Virus record (IMG/VR): IMGVR_UViG_3300011116_000391 | Location: 1-34,782 of that record | Reading direction: 5' to 3' (one strand) | Length of the DNA stretch: 34,782 nucleotides | Origin: a virus | In this document: positions 28,086 to 34,782 of the stretch, piece after piece | Layout of the letters: every line of letters begins with the position of its first letter | Position numbering within the stretch: the stretch's first letter is position 1 | Translations under genes and position numbers: made by a program | The notes under the pieces: generated by a model | Database searches by the model: none | What the model was told of the DNA's origin: nothing | Seen by the model: only the letters and a program-made list of their open reading frames with translations

Positions 28086-29941
28086 CTGAAATAAAGTGCT
28101 ACAATGAAGTTCACGTTTGTTGGATTTGTCGCCCAAGTAGGTGCAGTGAATTTTAACTCGAAGTAATCGCCCGAAACGAACGATGCCCCCGATAACCCCG
28201 TTGCCTGAATATACACATTCGCAGCATTCATAAGTACGCCAGTTGATATGGTGAAGTCTGTTGTGTTGTTTTTTCTTATTGCTAAAGTCCCCGATTCACC
28301 ACTACCGATTGTACCTGCAACCCTGACCATTATCGATGCAGCAATCAACTCGAATGTTGCCGCCACGTAATGCCTGCGTGCCGCCGCTGTTGTACCCCAA
28401 TCCAATGATGCCGATAAATCACCTGCATAGTATATCGTCGCATCTAACGGGTTGAACGCCGTTGGTGCAATTCTGTGCATAAATACGCCCGACTTTTGAT
28501 TGAATGTAGTCCAATCCGCACTGGTCAAGAAACCTTTGTTCGATGCAGATGCTGACTGCCCATTGGTATAATCTAATGAAATAACACCCGATGCTGAATT
28601 AAAGTCGTTAGCGTTAAATGCTGCCGCCCCTTTGGTAGTGCCATCTGCAACTGCATCAGCTATCGACAATGTCCTATCAGCCGTTAAATTGCCGCCACCG
28701 CTTAATGGTGATGTGGTCGATATTAATCGTGTAGGGTTTACTGGTGTATAACCTAATACCGTTGCGATGCTTTTCTTCTCCCATAGGTTTGTCGATGTGT
28801 TGAAAAATATGCCATCGTTATTTGCAGGGGATTGTGCCGATACGTTATGCAGTTCGTCAAGTTCATATCCGTTTTGCGGCTTGATGTATATCTGACCATT
28901 ACCTGCATTCGATCGCTCTACAATGCCGACATATACAAGATGGTTCGGGGCATACGGCTTTACGTTGGTTAGCGTTCCAGATGTTGCACCTAAATACAAC
29001 TGGTCACCTGCCGTATATGCTGACGTGTTTACGCCCGATATAACGCCTTGCATTATCACGAACCCTTTTTGATTCGCCCCTATACTTGAACTGAATACAA
29101 CCCCGACCGTTTGTGCACTTGTTGCATCTGTTGTATTGTACGCTAACTTTACGCTCATTCTGTTTCCTGCCGCACCAAAGGCATATACGGGTTGTCCTTT
29201 TGTTATTGCAACCGATTCAGCATTTGTTACATAAGCAAATAGCTGATTAGGTGCAACGCCGATACATTGAAAGTTCGTGCCATCATACATCAATATCAAC
29301 TGCTGCCCTGATTCAATGTCGCCACCCGTTACTTGCACATTCAACTGCTTGACTAATGTATTTGCTCCCAGTCCGTTTATGTTTATCGTCGAATCAGCAT
29401 CGTTTCCGTTCGTGAACTTAACCGCATACACATCGCCATCCGTATATGATGTCACGCCCGATATAGTTACTGCATAGGTATTGGTGCCTGATGCTACGCC
29501 ATAGGGGATGCCCTCGTCGATTGTCCACGTTCTGTCTGCTGATAAATCCTGCGTGTTGCCGTTTATCGTTATCGTTCGGCTTGTCGGTACGCCGCCCGAT
29601 GTGCCACCGCCACCCGTACTCGCTGCCCATACCGGAACGCCACCGCTGACCGTTAAGACCTGCCCCGATGTACCTATCGCCACACGCTGCCAAGTGCTGC
29701 CACCCCAATAGTATAAGTCGCCCGTTGCTGAATTGTTTCTTTGCACAAGCAGTTCACGTATGCCGTTGTTCATCCGCATCCACACCTTGCTATCTGCTAC
29801 GTTGCTCATCATCTCGCCCTCGTATATGTCGAGTGCATCCCAACTGCCATCCGTATGGTCATTGCTTGGTGCTACGGTCGGCACCTGACCTGATACTGTG
29901 CTGTTCTTTAGAATTATCTTGCTGTCTTGTATGTTTAGCAT
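28082..29941 (-). CDS. Tail fibre / receptor-binding protein
   Basis: 619 residues. Residues 1-110 form the attachment module shared with the 312-residue fibre. A glycine-rich hinge and the ITINGNTQDLSADRTWTI segment follow, then beta-rich repeats (GLGANTLVKQLNVQVTGGDIESGQQLILMYDGTNFQCIG), NGDGIFFNTSTNLW-like segment, LSGGGNLTADRTLSI, and a C-terminal beta domain with YLxALYFR-like end. It starts 1 nt after the 850-residue tail-tip protein, whose C-terminus carries tag repeats. Confidence 0.78.
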   Translation of the reverse strand: MLNIQDSKIILKNSTVSGQVPTVAPSNDHTDGSWDALDIYEGEMMSNVADSKVWMRMNNGIRELLVQRNNSATGDLYYWGGSTWQRVAIGTSGQVLTVSGGVPVWAASTGGGGTSGGVPTSRTITINGNTQDLSADRTWTIDEGIPYGVASGTNTYAVTISGVTSYTDGDVYAVKFTNGNDADSTININGLGANTLVKQLNVQVTGGDIESGQQLILMYDGTNFQCIGVAPNQLFAYVTNAESVAITKGQPVYAFGAAGNRMSVKLAYNTTDATSAQTVGVVFSSSIGANQKGFVIMQGVISGVNTSAYTAGDQLYLGATSGTLTNVKPYAPNHLVYVGIVERSNAGNGQIYIKPQNGYELDELHNVSAQSPANNDGIFFNTSTNLWEKKSIATVLGYTPVNPTRLISTTSPLSGGGNLTADRTLSIADAVADGTTKGAAAFNANDFNSASGVISLDYTNGQSASASNKGFLTSADWTTFNQKSGVFMHRIAPTAFNPLDATIYYAGDLSASLDWGTTAAARRHYVAATFELIAASIMVRVAGTIGSGESGTLAIRKNNTTDFTISTGVLMNAANVYIQATGLSGASFVSGDYFELKFTAPTWATNPTNVNFIVALYFR

Positions 29942-29942
29942 A

Positions 29943-32495
29943 TTACCCCCTGATTATATGAAATGGTGATGTCGCTGCAAGGTTGCGCACCTCGTCTTTG
30001 CCGCCCACCACTACGTTATAGAATGAATCTGCCGCTATGTTGCGTACCTCGTCAATGCCGCCGTTTACCAAATTGTAATTTACAAGGTTGTCGATAGGGT
30101 TGTCTGTGTCGCCCGGATTAAATGCTGCACCCTCGCTAATCTTTAAGAACTCGCACTTTGTGACCTGCTCTGTAATCGGATTGTAGTTCTCGATTTTGTT
30201 GAGTCGGTAATACGAATTGTTGATGAAGTACTTTTTGGTGAAGTCAAGTTTATTGATGTCGTTAACTGTCAGATATAACCACATCTTGACAATCTTTGAA
30301 TCCTTGTCGGTTATCTCGCTTATGTACTTTTTCCAATATTGATTGTATAGGTTATTGGTTGTGTATATGGCAGGGTTGTCGAACTTCCAATATACCTGCT
30401 TTGGGATGCCGAATAACAAGTCCATTGTAGGTGCTTGTGCATCGTCTAAATGAAGCGACTGCGGATAATACGGTAATGATGCAAGTGGTGAAGAGTTGTT
30501 AAAAGAACCCCATAAACCAATAGTAGTAGCAAATGCAGACAAATCATACTTGCCATTGTGTGATAGTATTCTTATGTTCTGCTCAAATGGTTCAGGCTTA
30601 TTCGGGTCGCCCTTGTAATGCTGTGCAATGTACACTGGTCCGTTACCGATGCCGTGTGTAGGCGAAAATATAAGTTCAATCTTTTGCTGATTGGTAACAA
30701 AGTCATTCTCGATATTCTGCAAATATTGACCGTATGCCTCTTGCCATCTTGAAGTATAGGTCTGATTGGCAACGTCGCCATCAGGCTTGTATGTCCACAA
30801 GAACTGCCTGAAGTCAAGTTCACCCATCGGATATATCTCAATCTGCCTGCTGTTATCAAGCTTCATTGTCCAATCCAACACATCGTCTGAAATGAAGTCG
30901 TTATATGGCTTGATAATTAGGTTCTGATAGTTGTCTTTGTCCACGTCAATGTAAAGGTTGAACATCTTTACTATCGACATAAAGAAATCCACCTGCTTAA
31001 TGTTTGCGTGTAGGTTGGCTTGCAAGTTTATTTCTGTCGCTTCGTGATAGTTGCCTGCCACATCCCAAGTGTTATTCGGGTCTGATACTATCGTTTCAAA
31101 TTCAACAATCTGATTAGTTCCTGCCGCTGTCGGTGATGTTATCGTTGTTGATGTGCCGAATACCTGCATTGAACCATCCACATTACTGACTACGTCGCCA
31201 GTCTGTTGATATGTGATTGTAAATGTCGCATTGGTCAGAAATAACTGCGCAACAAGTATCATCGGACTTGGGTTGCCACCTGCATTCGTTAAACCGATGC
31301 AGTTCGCTTCAACATATAACCAGTCGCCATACTCTAATTCTACTTCCTCGCTTATAGTGTATGTGACTACTTCGGTTATGTTATTTGATAACGGTACTTC
31401 AACCGATGTTATTTCTGTGAAAGTATTCGATGCTAAATTGTATCTGTATAAAAATATTTTGCCGCCACCAAGCAACACTGGGCTGAATATAACCCCTTGA
31501 AAATCTCTTTGCACATCGATTGAAAGCTGTGCCAATACTTTATGCTTTGCCCTGCGTTGCATCGGTACAATCAGCTTCTTGAACATAGCACTATTCAATA
31601 AATCCGATGTGTACGTATATCCAACCGAACTGAACATCGAATCGATTATCTGCTTTGCATATACGGCACCACGTATAGTCGGCAATTCAAATTTGAAACT
31701 GCCACCGCCAGTCGGTAATGAATAGCCATCGAATATCAATGGGTAGGTGTAACCCTCGCCGCTCGGCTGTCCATTCGGGAATCGTGTTGTAACGCTGCCC
31801 GTGAAGTTGTCGTAGTTGCTCCCGTTTTTCTGTATCTGCTCAAACCAACTTTCTTCAATGTTTGTAAATGTTACCTTGTGATTGTATGCAGACAAGTCCA
31901 AATCCCTCAACTGCTTATTGCCTACGCTGTTGAAGAAACCGCCGATATTACCGAATATCGATACCTCATATTCAATGAAGTCACGGGTGCGGTTAATCTG
32001 AAGTAACTGCAACACGCCCCTAAACTGCTCTATGCTGTCGATGTCGATGTATGCAAGTGCTTTTATGTTAGGATTGTAACTGCCATCAATGTCAATCTCG
32101 AATATATTGCCAAGTAAGGCGTTATTCGTATCCGTTCCGGGTAACCTTACGGTCTTTGAATAGCTGCCGTTTCGCTTGTCAGGATTGCGTATGTCTGCAA
32201 TATTGAACGTAAGCGTGAACGGGATGTCTTCATATAAATCCACCTCGACATATTCAAGATAGTAAAAGATGCCGCTTTCGGTCAGTGGCATTGCCGCATT
32301 CAGCGTTAAGGTCTGCGTGTTCGGGTTCGCATTCAGTATAACTCGTTCAATGTCGCCCCTGCTTGTCCTAAATATTATCGTGCTGCCATCATCTGCATCT
32401 GTGAATGCAGTATTTGTTCCCGTTACCGTGATACTGCCATTCGTGACCGATACCGTGCCCTTGCGGTTAGGTGATATGTATAATTGCGTTCTCAT
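29943..32495 (-). CDS. Large tail-tip/baseplate protein with C-terminal tag repeats
   Basis: 850 residues. DLYEDIPFTLTFNIADIRNPDKRNGSYSK TVRLPG-type sequence, FRGVLQLLQINRT, and YEVSIFGNIGGFFNSVG are a pattern I associate with large tail proteins of Bacteroidota siphoviruses. The middle (residues about 330-560) is beta-rich, and PLIFDGYS... and YYPQSLHLDDAQ lie in loops. The last 42 residues hold VNGGIDEVRNIAA and VVGGKDEVRNLAA. Start overlaps the end of the upstream tail gene by one base. Confidence 0.68.
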   Translation of the reverse strand: MRTQLYISPNRKGTVSVTNGSITVTGTNTAFTDADDGSTIIFRTSRGDIERVILNANPNTQTLTLNAAMPLTESGIFYYLEYVEVDLYEDIPFTLTFNIADIRNPDKRNGSYSKTVRLPGTDTNNALLGNIFEIDIDGSYNPNIKALAYIDIDSIEQFRGVLQLLQINRTRDFIEYEVSIFGNIGGFFNSVGNKQLRDLDLSAYNHKVTFTNIEESWFEQIQKNGSNYDNFTGSVTTRFPNGQPSGEGYTYPLIFDGYSLPTGGGSFKFELPTIRGAVYAKQIIDSMFSSVGYTYTSDLLNSAMFKKLIVPMQRRAKHKVLAQLSIDVQRDFQGVIFSPVLLGGGKIFLYRYNLASNTFTEITSVEVPLSNNITEVVTYTISEEVELEYGDWLYVEANCIGLTNAGGNPSPMILVAQLFLTNATFTITYQQTGDVVSNVDGSMQVFGTSTTITSPTAAGTNQIVEFETIVSDPNNTWDVAGNYHEATEINLQANLHANIKQVDFFMSIVKMFNLYIDVDKDNYQNLIIKPYNDFISDDVLDWTMKLDNSRQIEIYPMGELDFRQFLWTYKPDGDVANQTYTSRWQEAYGQYLQNIENDFVTNQQKIELIFSPTHGIGNGPVYIAQHYKGDPNKPEPFEQNIRILSHNGKYDLSAFATTIGLWGSFNNSSPLASLPYYPQSLHLDDAQAPTMDLLFGIPKQVYWKFDNPAIYTTNNLYNQYWKKYISEITDKDSKIVKMWLYLTVNDINKLDFTKKYFINNSYYRLNKIENYNPITEQVTKCEFLKISEGAAFNPGDTDNPIDNLVNYNLVNGGIDEVRNIAADSFYNVVVGGKDEVRNLAATSPFHIIRG
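29946..30071 (-). repeat. VGGxDEVRN tag repeats (tail-tip copy)
   Basis: Encodes the C-terminal end of the 850-residue protein with VNGGIDEVRNIAA and VVGGKDEVRNLAA, about 20 residues apart, as in the neck copy. The main fibre gene begins 2 nt after the stop. Confidence 0.6.
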
Positions 32496-33703
32496 TATCG
32501 TGTTGCGTACTCCTGATAAGCATATTCAATGTCGATGATCAACTGCGAAGCCCCATCGTTGACCGACTTGCGCACCTCGTATGTGTTCGTGTTTATTTCA
32601 ATCGGCACCAGTGCATTATCCTCTATCGAATAGACCATTGGCGATGTGATTAACTCCTGCAACCACTCAAATTCTGCATCCGTTAGCCAATCTGAATTTA
32701 ACTGCACACTTTGTTTGCTTTCAACGTGAAATGTGGTCTTACCTCTGTTCTTTATGTTTTGCGTGAATATGCCCGATGGGAATGTGTAGTCTGTTTTTTC
32801 AAATCGCTGCCGTTCGGTCGTGATTGTTTCTCGTGAAACCTTTGTGAACTGAACCGAATCGAAGCCGCCATACCTATTCTGAAATACAAGATAGTAGGTC
32901 GTGTAAAGACATTCTGCATCCAATAACGTGTATGTGTACGTCAGGCTGCATTGCTCATCGTTGCCGTTGTATGCCGATACATCGTATTTCACCACTTCGT
33001 TTTTTATTATCGGTGTGGTTCCAGTCAATGCCGTGATGGTGTTATTGGCTATGTTGCCGCTACCTATCGGCACTCGCAGGAACTGATTGATGATGCCCGT
33101 TACCGTGTTGTTGGCGTTGGTCAGCTTGTATGTACCCACCCCTGCTCCGCTTGCATTAAATGTTCTCACGTATAGATAGGCGATGTCATCGGTCGCTTCT
33201 TGTATCATGTGCAACCACGCATAGCTTCCCCTTACCTGCCTGAACGATGTCGGCGTGGTCAAAAACCTTGCCGATGCGTTATAGTTCGGCAGTACTGTGG
33301 TCGTATCAAAGGTGATGAATGTCCGGTACGGGATAGATGCGTTCCACACCCGTATCTGTTGGCTCACTACGTTTAAGTTTTGCGTTGTGCCGTACTCTTC
33401 ACCCACCTGAACTGTTACTGCTGCCCTCATATTGGTTGAATGTACAAACCCAGTATCTGCATACTCAATGTCGTGTGATATGTAATTCTCAACCACCCGA
33501 TGTATGTCTATTGCGCCATACCCATTCGGCATCGGTGCTTTCTTTATTCTCGCTTCCAGTGTGCCGTTAATGAATATGTCGTATATGTGCTTATACCCCG
33601 TTTGCGTGTTGTTGCTGCCCGATACGGTTAAGAAGCAAGGGTTATGCCCTGCCGCAAAGTTGTGCGTGCCCGTGAATGGTTTATCTATTATCGTGATTGC
33701 CAT
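32495..33703 (-). CDS. Tail structural protein, distal-tail/baseplate type
   Basis: 402 residues, beta-rich (AITIIDKPFTGTHNFAAGHNP; YYLVFQNRYGGFDSVQFTKV; TTFHVESKQSVQLNSDWLTD; YEVRKSVNDGASQLIIDIEY). The final segment resembles the end of distal-tail-like proteins in Bacteroidota phages, a comparison from memory. It precedes the large tail-tip gene, with one-base overlap. The motif ATTCTATTT lies 6 nt before its ATG. Confidence 0.6.
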   Translation of the reverse strand: MAITIIDKPFTGTHNFAAGHNPCFLTVSGSNNTQTGYKHIYDIFINGTLEARIKKAPMPNGYGAIDIHRVVENYISHDIEYADTGFVHSTNMRAAVTVQVGEEYGTTQNLNVVSQQIRVWNASIPYRTFITFDTTTVLPNYNASARFLTTPTSFRQVRGSYAWLHMIQEATDDIAYLYVRTFNASGAGVGTYKLTNANNTVTGIINQFLRVPIGSGNIANNTITALTGTTPIIKNEVVKYDVSAYNGNDEQCSLTYTYTLLDAECLYTTYYLVFQNRYGGFDSVQFTKVSRETITTERQRFEKTDYTFPSGIFTQNIKNRGKTTFHVESKQSVQLNSDWLTDAEFEWLQELITSPMVYSIEDNALVPIEINTNTYEVRKSVNDGASQLIIDIEYAYQEYATR

Positions 33704-33709
33704 ATAAAC

Positions 33710-33718
33710 AAATAGAAT
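33710..33718 (-). promoter_or_regulatory. Boundary motif ATTCTATTT
   Basis: Minus-strand ATTCTATTT, 6 nt, then the ATG at 33703. Confidence 0.4.
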
Positions 33719-33725
33719 GAATGCC

Positions 33726-34367
33726 CTATCGTTTGAACGTACTCAACCCGATTTCGACTTTTTTGCCCAACTGCTTTTCTAATTGGTCAGTCAATATTTG
33801 CAGGCTTTGTTCGTTTATTACGCTGCTGAAGAAGTTCGTTGCCCTGATACCTTTGTCAATGATGCTGCTCCGCATCGCATACGCTATGCTTGCATTGATG
33901 TTGCGTACCTGCCTGCCCGATTGTTCAGGACTTGTCCTGACTTGTATCGGCTTTTGCGCTATCCATAACTGCAGGCTGTTTTGAAATTTGCCGCCACTTG
34001 ACTTCGGACTTGCAGGGTATTGGAACGGCGATGCACTGCTTTCTGCATAGGTTGACTTCCTACCTTTAACGCCCTTATCGACATACTTCCAATAGTCGTT
34101 CATCACAAGCTGAACCGATATCGTGTCGCCAAATGGCTCGACATTGACCTGAATGCTGTTGTATAACGATTGCTGCCCGGTCTTTGATGTGGCGTTCAAA
34201 TTCTCTTGCAGTTGCGCCTTTACGCCGTTGATGAACTTCACCAACACATCGGTGACCGTGTTCTGAATGATTAGCGTGGGGTCATCGCTTTGCCCGATGT
34301 CTGCCGCTTCAAATTGCGCCCATCGGTCTGCTTGCAGCTTGTTTATGCCTTTCGGGATTGTTGCCAT
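33726..34367 (-). CDS. HK97 gp10-like tail completion protein
   Basis: 213 residues. The core YWKYVDKGVKGRKS and the following proline/serine-rich stretch (SSASPFQYPASPKSSGG) resemble gp10/neck-type proteins that join head and tail, and the helical C-terminus (NEQSLQILTDQLEKQLGKKVEIG) fits too. The start overlaps the end of the -1 frame extension of the chaperone gene by 25 nt. Exact position in the virion (neck or tail) is not certain. Confidence 0.6.
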   Translation of the reverse strand: MATIPKGINKLQADRWAQFEAADIGQSDDPTLIIQNTVTDVLVKFINGVKAQLQENLNATSKTGQQSLYNSIQVNVEPFGDTISVQLVMNDYWKYVDKGVKGRKSTYAESSASPFQYPASPKSSGGKFQNSLQLWIAQKPIQVRTSPEQSGRQVRNINASIAYAMRSSIIDKGIRATNFFSSVINEQSLQILTDQLEKQLGKKVEIGLSTFKR

Positions 34368-34624
34368 TGCTTTTTTATTTTTTCGTTTTCAACCGCCGCC
34401 TTGTCTAACCTGAATGAATAGTAATTGAAGAACTCGATTATCTGCATCTCAAAGTAATAATCCCACATACGTCTGTCGCTGCTTAATTCTTCCAAAATAA
34501 TATACCATTTCCACCTCGTGTTGTAGTTGTCGGCAGCTTTTGGTTCAGCTCCCTCACCTGCTTTTTCGCCTCTTCCACCAAATAATTTTGAATACCGTCT
34601 AACAAAGTCATATAGTTTAGATAA
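34343..34624 (-). CDS. T-like extension of the tail chaperone, reached by -1 frameshift
   Basis: This frame has no good own start at its left end and is open from upstream of the slippery run. It reads LSKLYDFVRRYSKLFGGRG..., then NYNTRWKWYIILEELSSDRR and MWDYYFEMQIIEFFNYYSFR, ending KKQWQQSRKA, with protein-like composition (aromatic, charged). Slippage on the T run would join 161 residues of the chaperone to about 93 residues, giving a 254-residue G-T form as in lambda. Alternative: a separate gene starting at an internal ATG (34468). Confidence 0.6.
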   Translation of the reverse strand, partial: LSKLYDFVRRYSKLFGGRGEKAGEGAEPKAADNYNTRWKWYIILEELSSDRRMWDYYFEMQIIEFFNYYSFRLDKAAVENEKIKKQWQQSRKA

Positions 34625-34782
34625 AAAAAAACCGTGATAGGGTAGGCAATGTCCATCGTCATCTTTGCTTTGAATATCTCGGCTCGCCTTAACATATCTT
34701 CAGTGTTGTACTGCTTGGTATTGGATAGGAATATCGCCAGTATCTTGTGCATATTGTATATGATTTCATCGGATGTCTTTGA
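34483..34782 (-). CDS. Tail assembly chaperone (G-like), C-terminal part
   Basis: Continuation of the gene that starts at 451 (bases 34656-34782 repeat 1-127). It reads MDIAYPITVFFYLNYMTLLD and then a charged end, stop at 34483. The frame runs on after the T run for about 46 codons, so an unshifted 207-residue product and a shifted longer one would share the first 161 residues. Function as described for the N-terminal part. Confidence 0.6.
   Translation of the reverse strand, partial: SKTSDEIIYNMHKILAIFLSNTKQYNTEDMLRRAEIFKAKMTMDIAYPITVFFYLNYMTLLDGIQNYLVEEAKKQVRELNQKLPTTTTRGGNGILFWKN
34623..34631 (-). promoter_or_regulatory. Slippery T9 run for programmed -1 frameshift
   Basis: Read ACG GTT TTT TTT TAT in the zero frame; the nine T allow slippage T TTT TTT by -1 into TTA TCT AAA. 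It is the longest T run inside a coding region here, at the right place near the end of the zero frame. Confidence 0.6.
34656..34782. repeat. Right copy of the 127-bp terminal overlap
   Basis: Identical to 1-127. One copy should be removed when closing the circle, leaving 34,655 bp. Confidence 0.95.

Noticed and set aside
28085-28136. Longer start for the protein before the tape measure
   Set aside because: The extra 17 codons lie inside the fibre gene, while the ATG at 28085 makes a normal ATGA overlap.
34656-34782. Terminal repeat as a packaged direct terminal repeat
   Set aside because: Length equals a standard assembler k-mer and a gene reads straight through; an assembly overlap is simpler.
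1-34782. Integrase, phage repressor, diversity-generating retroelement, toxin-antitoxin or tRNA genes
   Set aside because: No frame showed the corresponding motifs (tyrosine/serine recombinase, reverse transcriptase, typical toxin pairs), and no cloverleaf was noticed by eye; a tRNA scan would be needed to exclude tRNAs fully.

Overview
The window is an essentially complete circular tailed-phage genome from a Bacteroidota host. The first 127 bases (1-127) are repeated exactly at the end (34656-34782). An overlap of that length is what a k=127 assembler leaves when it walks round a circle, so the unit genome is about 34,655 bp and one gene crosses the break. All convincing genes lie on the minus strand, so the genome reads from high to low coordinates. 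Host evidence: no clear Shine-Dalgarno sites but A-rich leaders ending in AAACAATG, promoter-like TAnnTTTG boxes, signal peptides cut at SA|Q, and structural proteins of types common in Bacteroidota siphoviruses. No integrase, phage repressor/integration module, tRNA, CRISPR array or transposase was seen, so a lytic life style is likely.

Layout in transcription order. (1) 16.5-9.5 kb, early region: small unknown proteins, a Rad52-like annealing protein, a YqaJ-type exonuclease, a DNA methyltransferase, then a lambda O/P-like replication pair. Five palindromic iterons and an AT-rich repeat lie inside the O-like gene, and a strongly structured RNA leader sits in front of it. (2) 9.4-6.3 kb: a large secreted metzincin-like protease with PKD/Ig-like domains, a second exported protein and a RuvC-like nuclease. 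(3) 6.3-2.0 kb: a sigma-factor-like/glycosyltransferase fusion, a small membrane protein, a CxxC protein, a sugar-nucleotide epimerase, a second glycosyltransferase and an FkbM methyltransferase, apparently one glycan-modifying set. (4) 2.0-0.4 kb and across the break: small and large terminase, then a tail-assembly-chaperone-like gene with a probable programmed -1 frameshift. (5) 34.4-26.1 kb: tail completion, tail tip/baseplate, tail fibre and tape measure. (6) 26.1-19.2 kb: protease, scaffold, major capsid protein, tail tube candidate, an intrinsic terminator, portal, connector, tail terminator and a second fibre. (7) 18.3-16.7 kb: lysis cassette (membrane/coiled-coil protein, M15 endolysin, two holin-like proteins, a 31-residue membrane peptide), then an intrinsic terminator and the promoter of the early region.

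The most unusual points are: a two-hairpin RNA with perfectly complementary hexanucleotide loops in front of the replication gene; two structural proteins that end in the same VGGxD(D/E)V tag, each followed directly by a fibre with a homologous N-terminus; the sigma/glycosyltransferase fusion; and a short ATTCTATTT motif that recurs at structural gene boundaries, four times exactly six bases before a start codon. No searches were run. Names rest on motifs, size and gene order.
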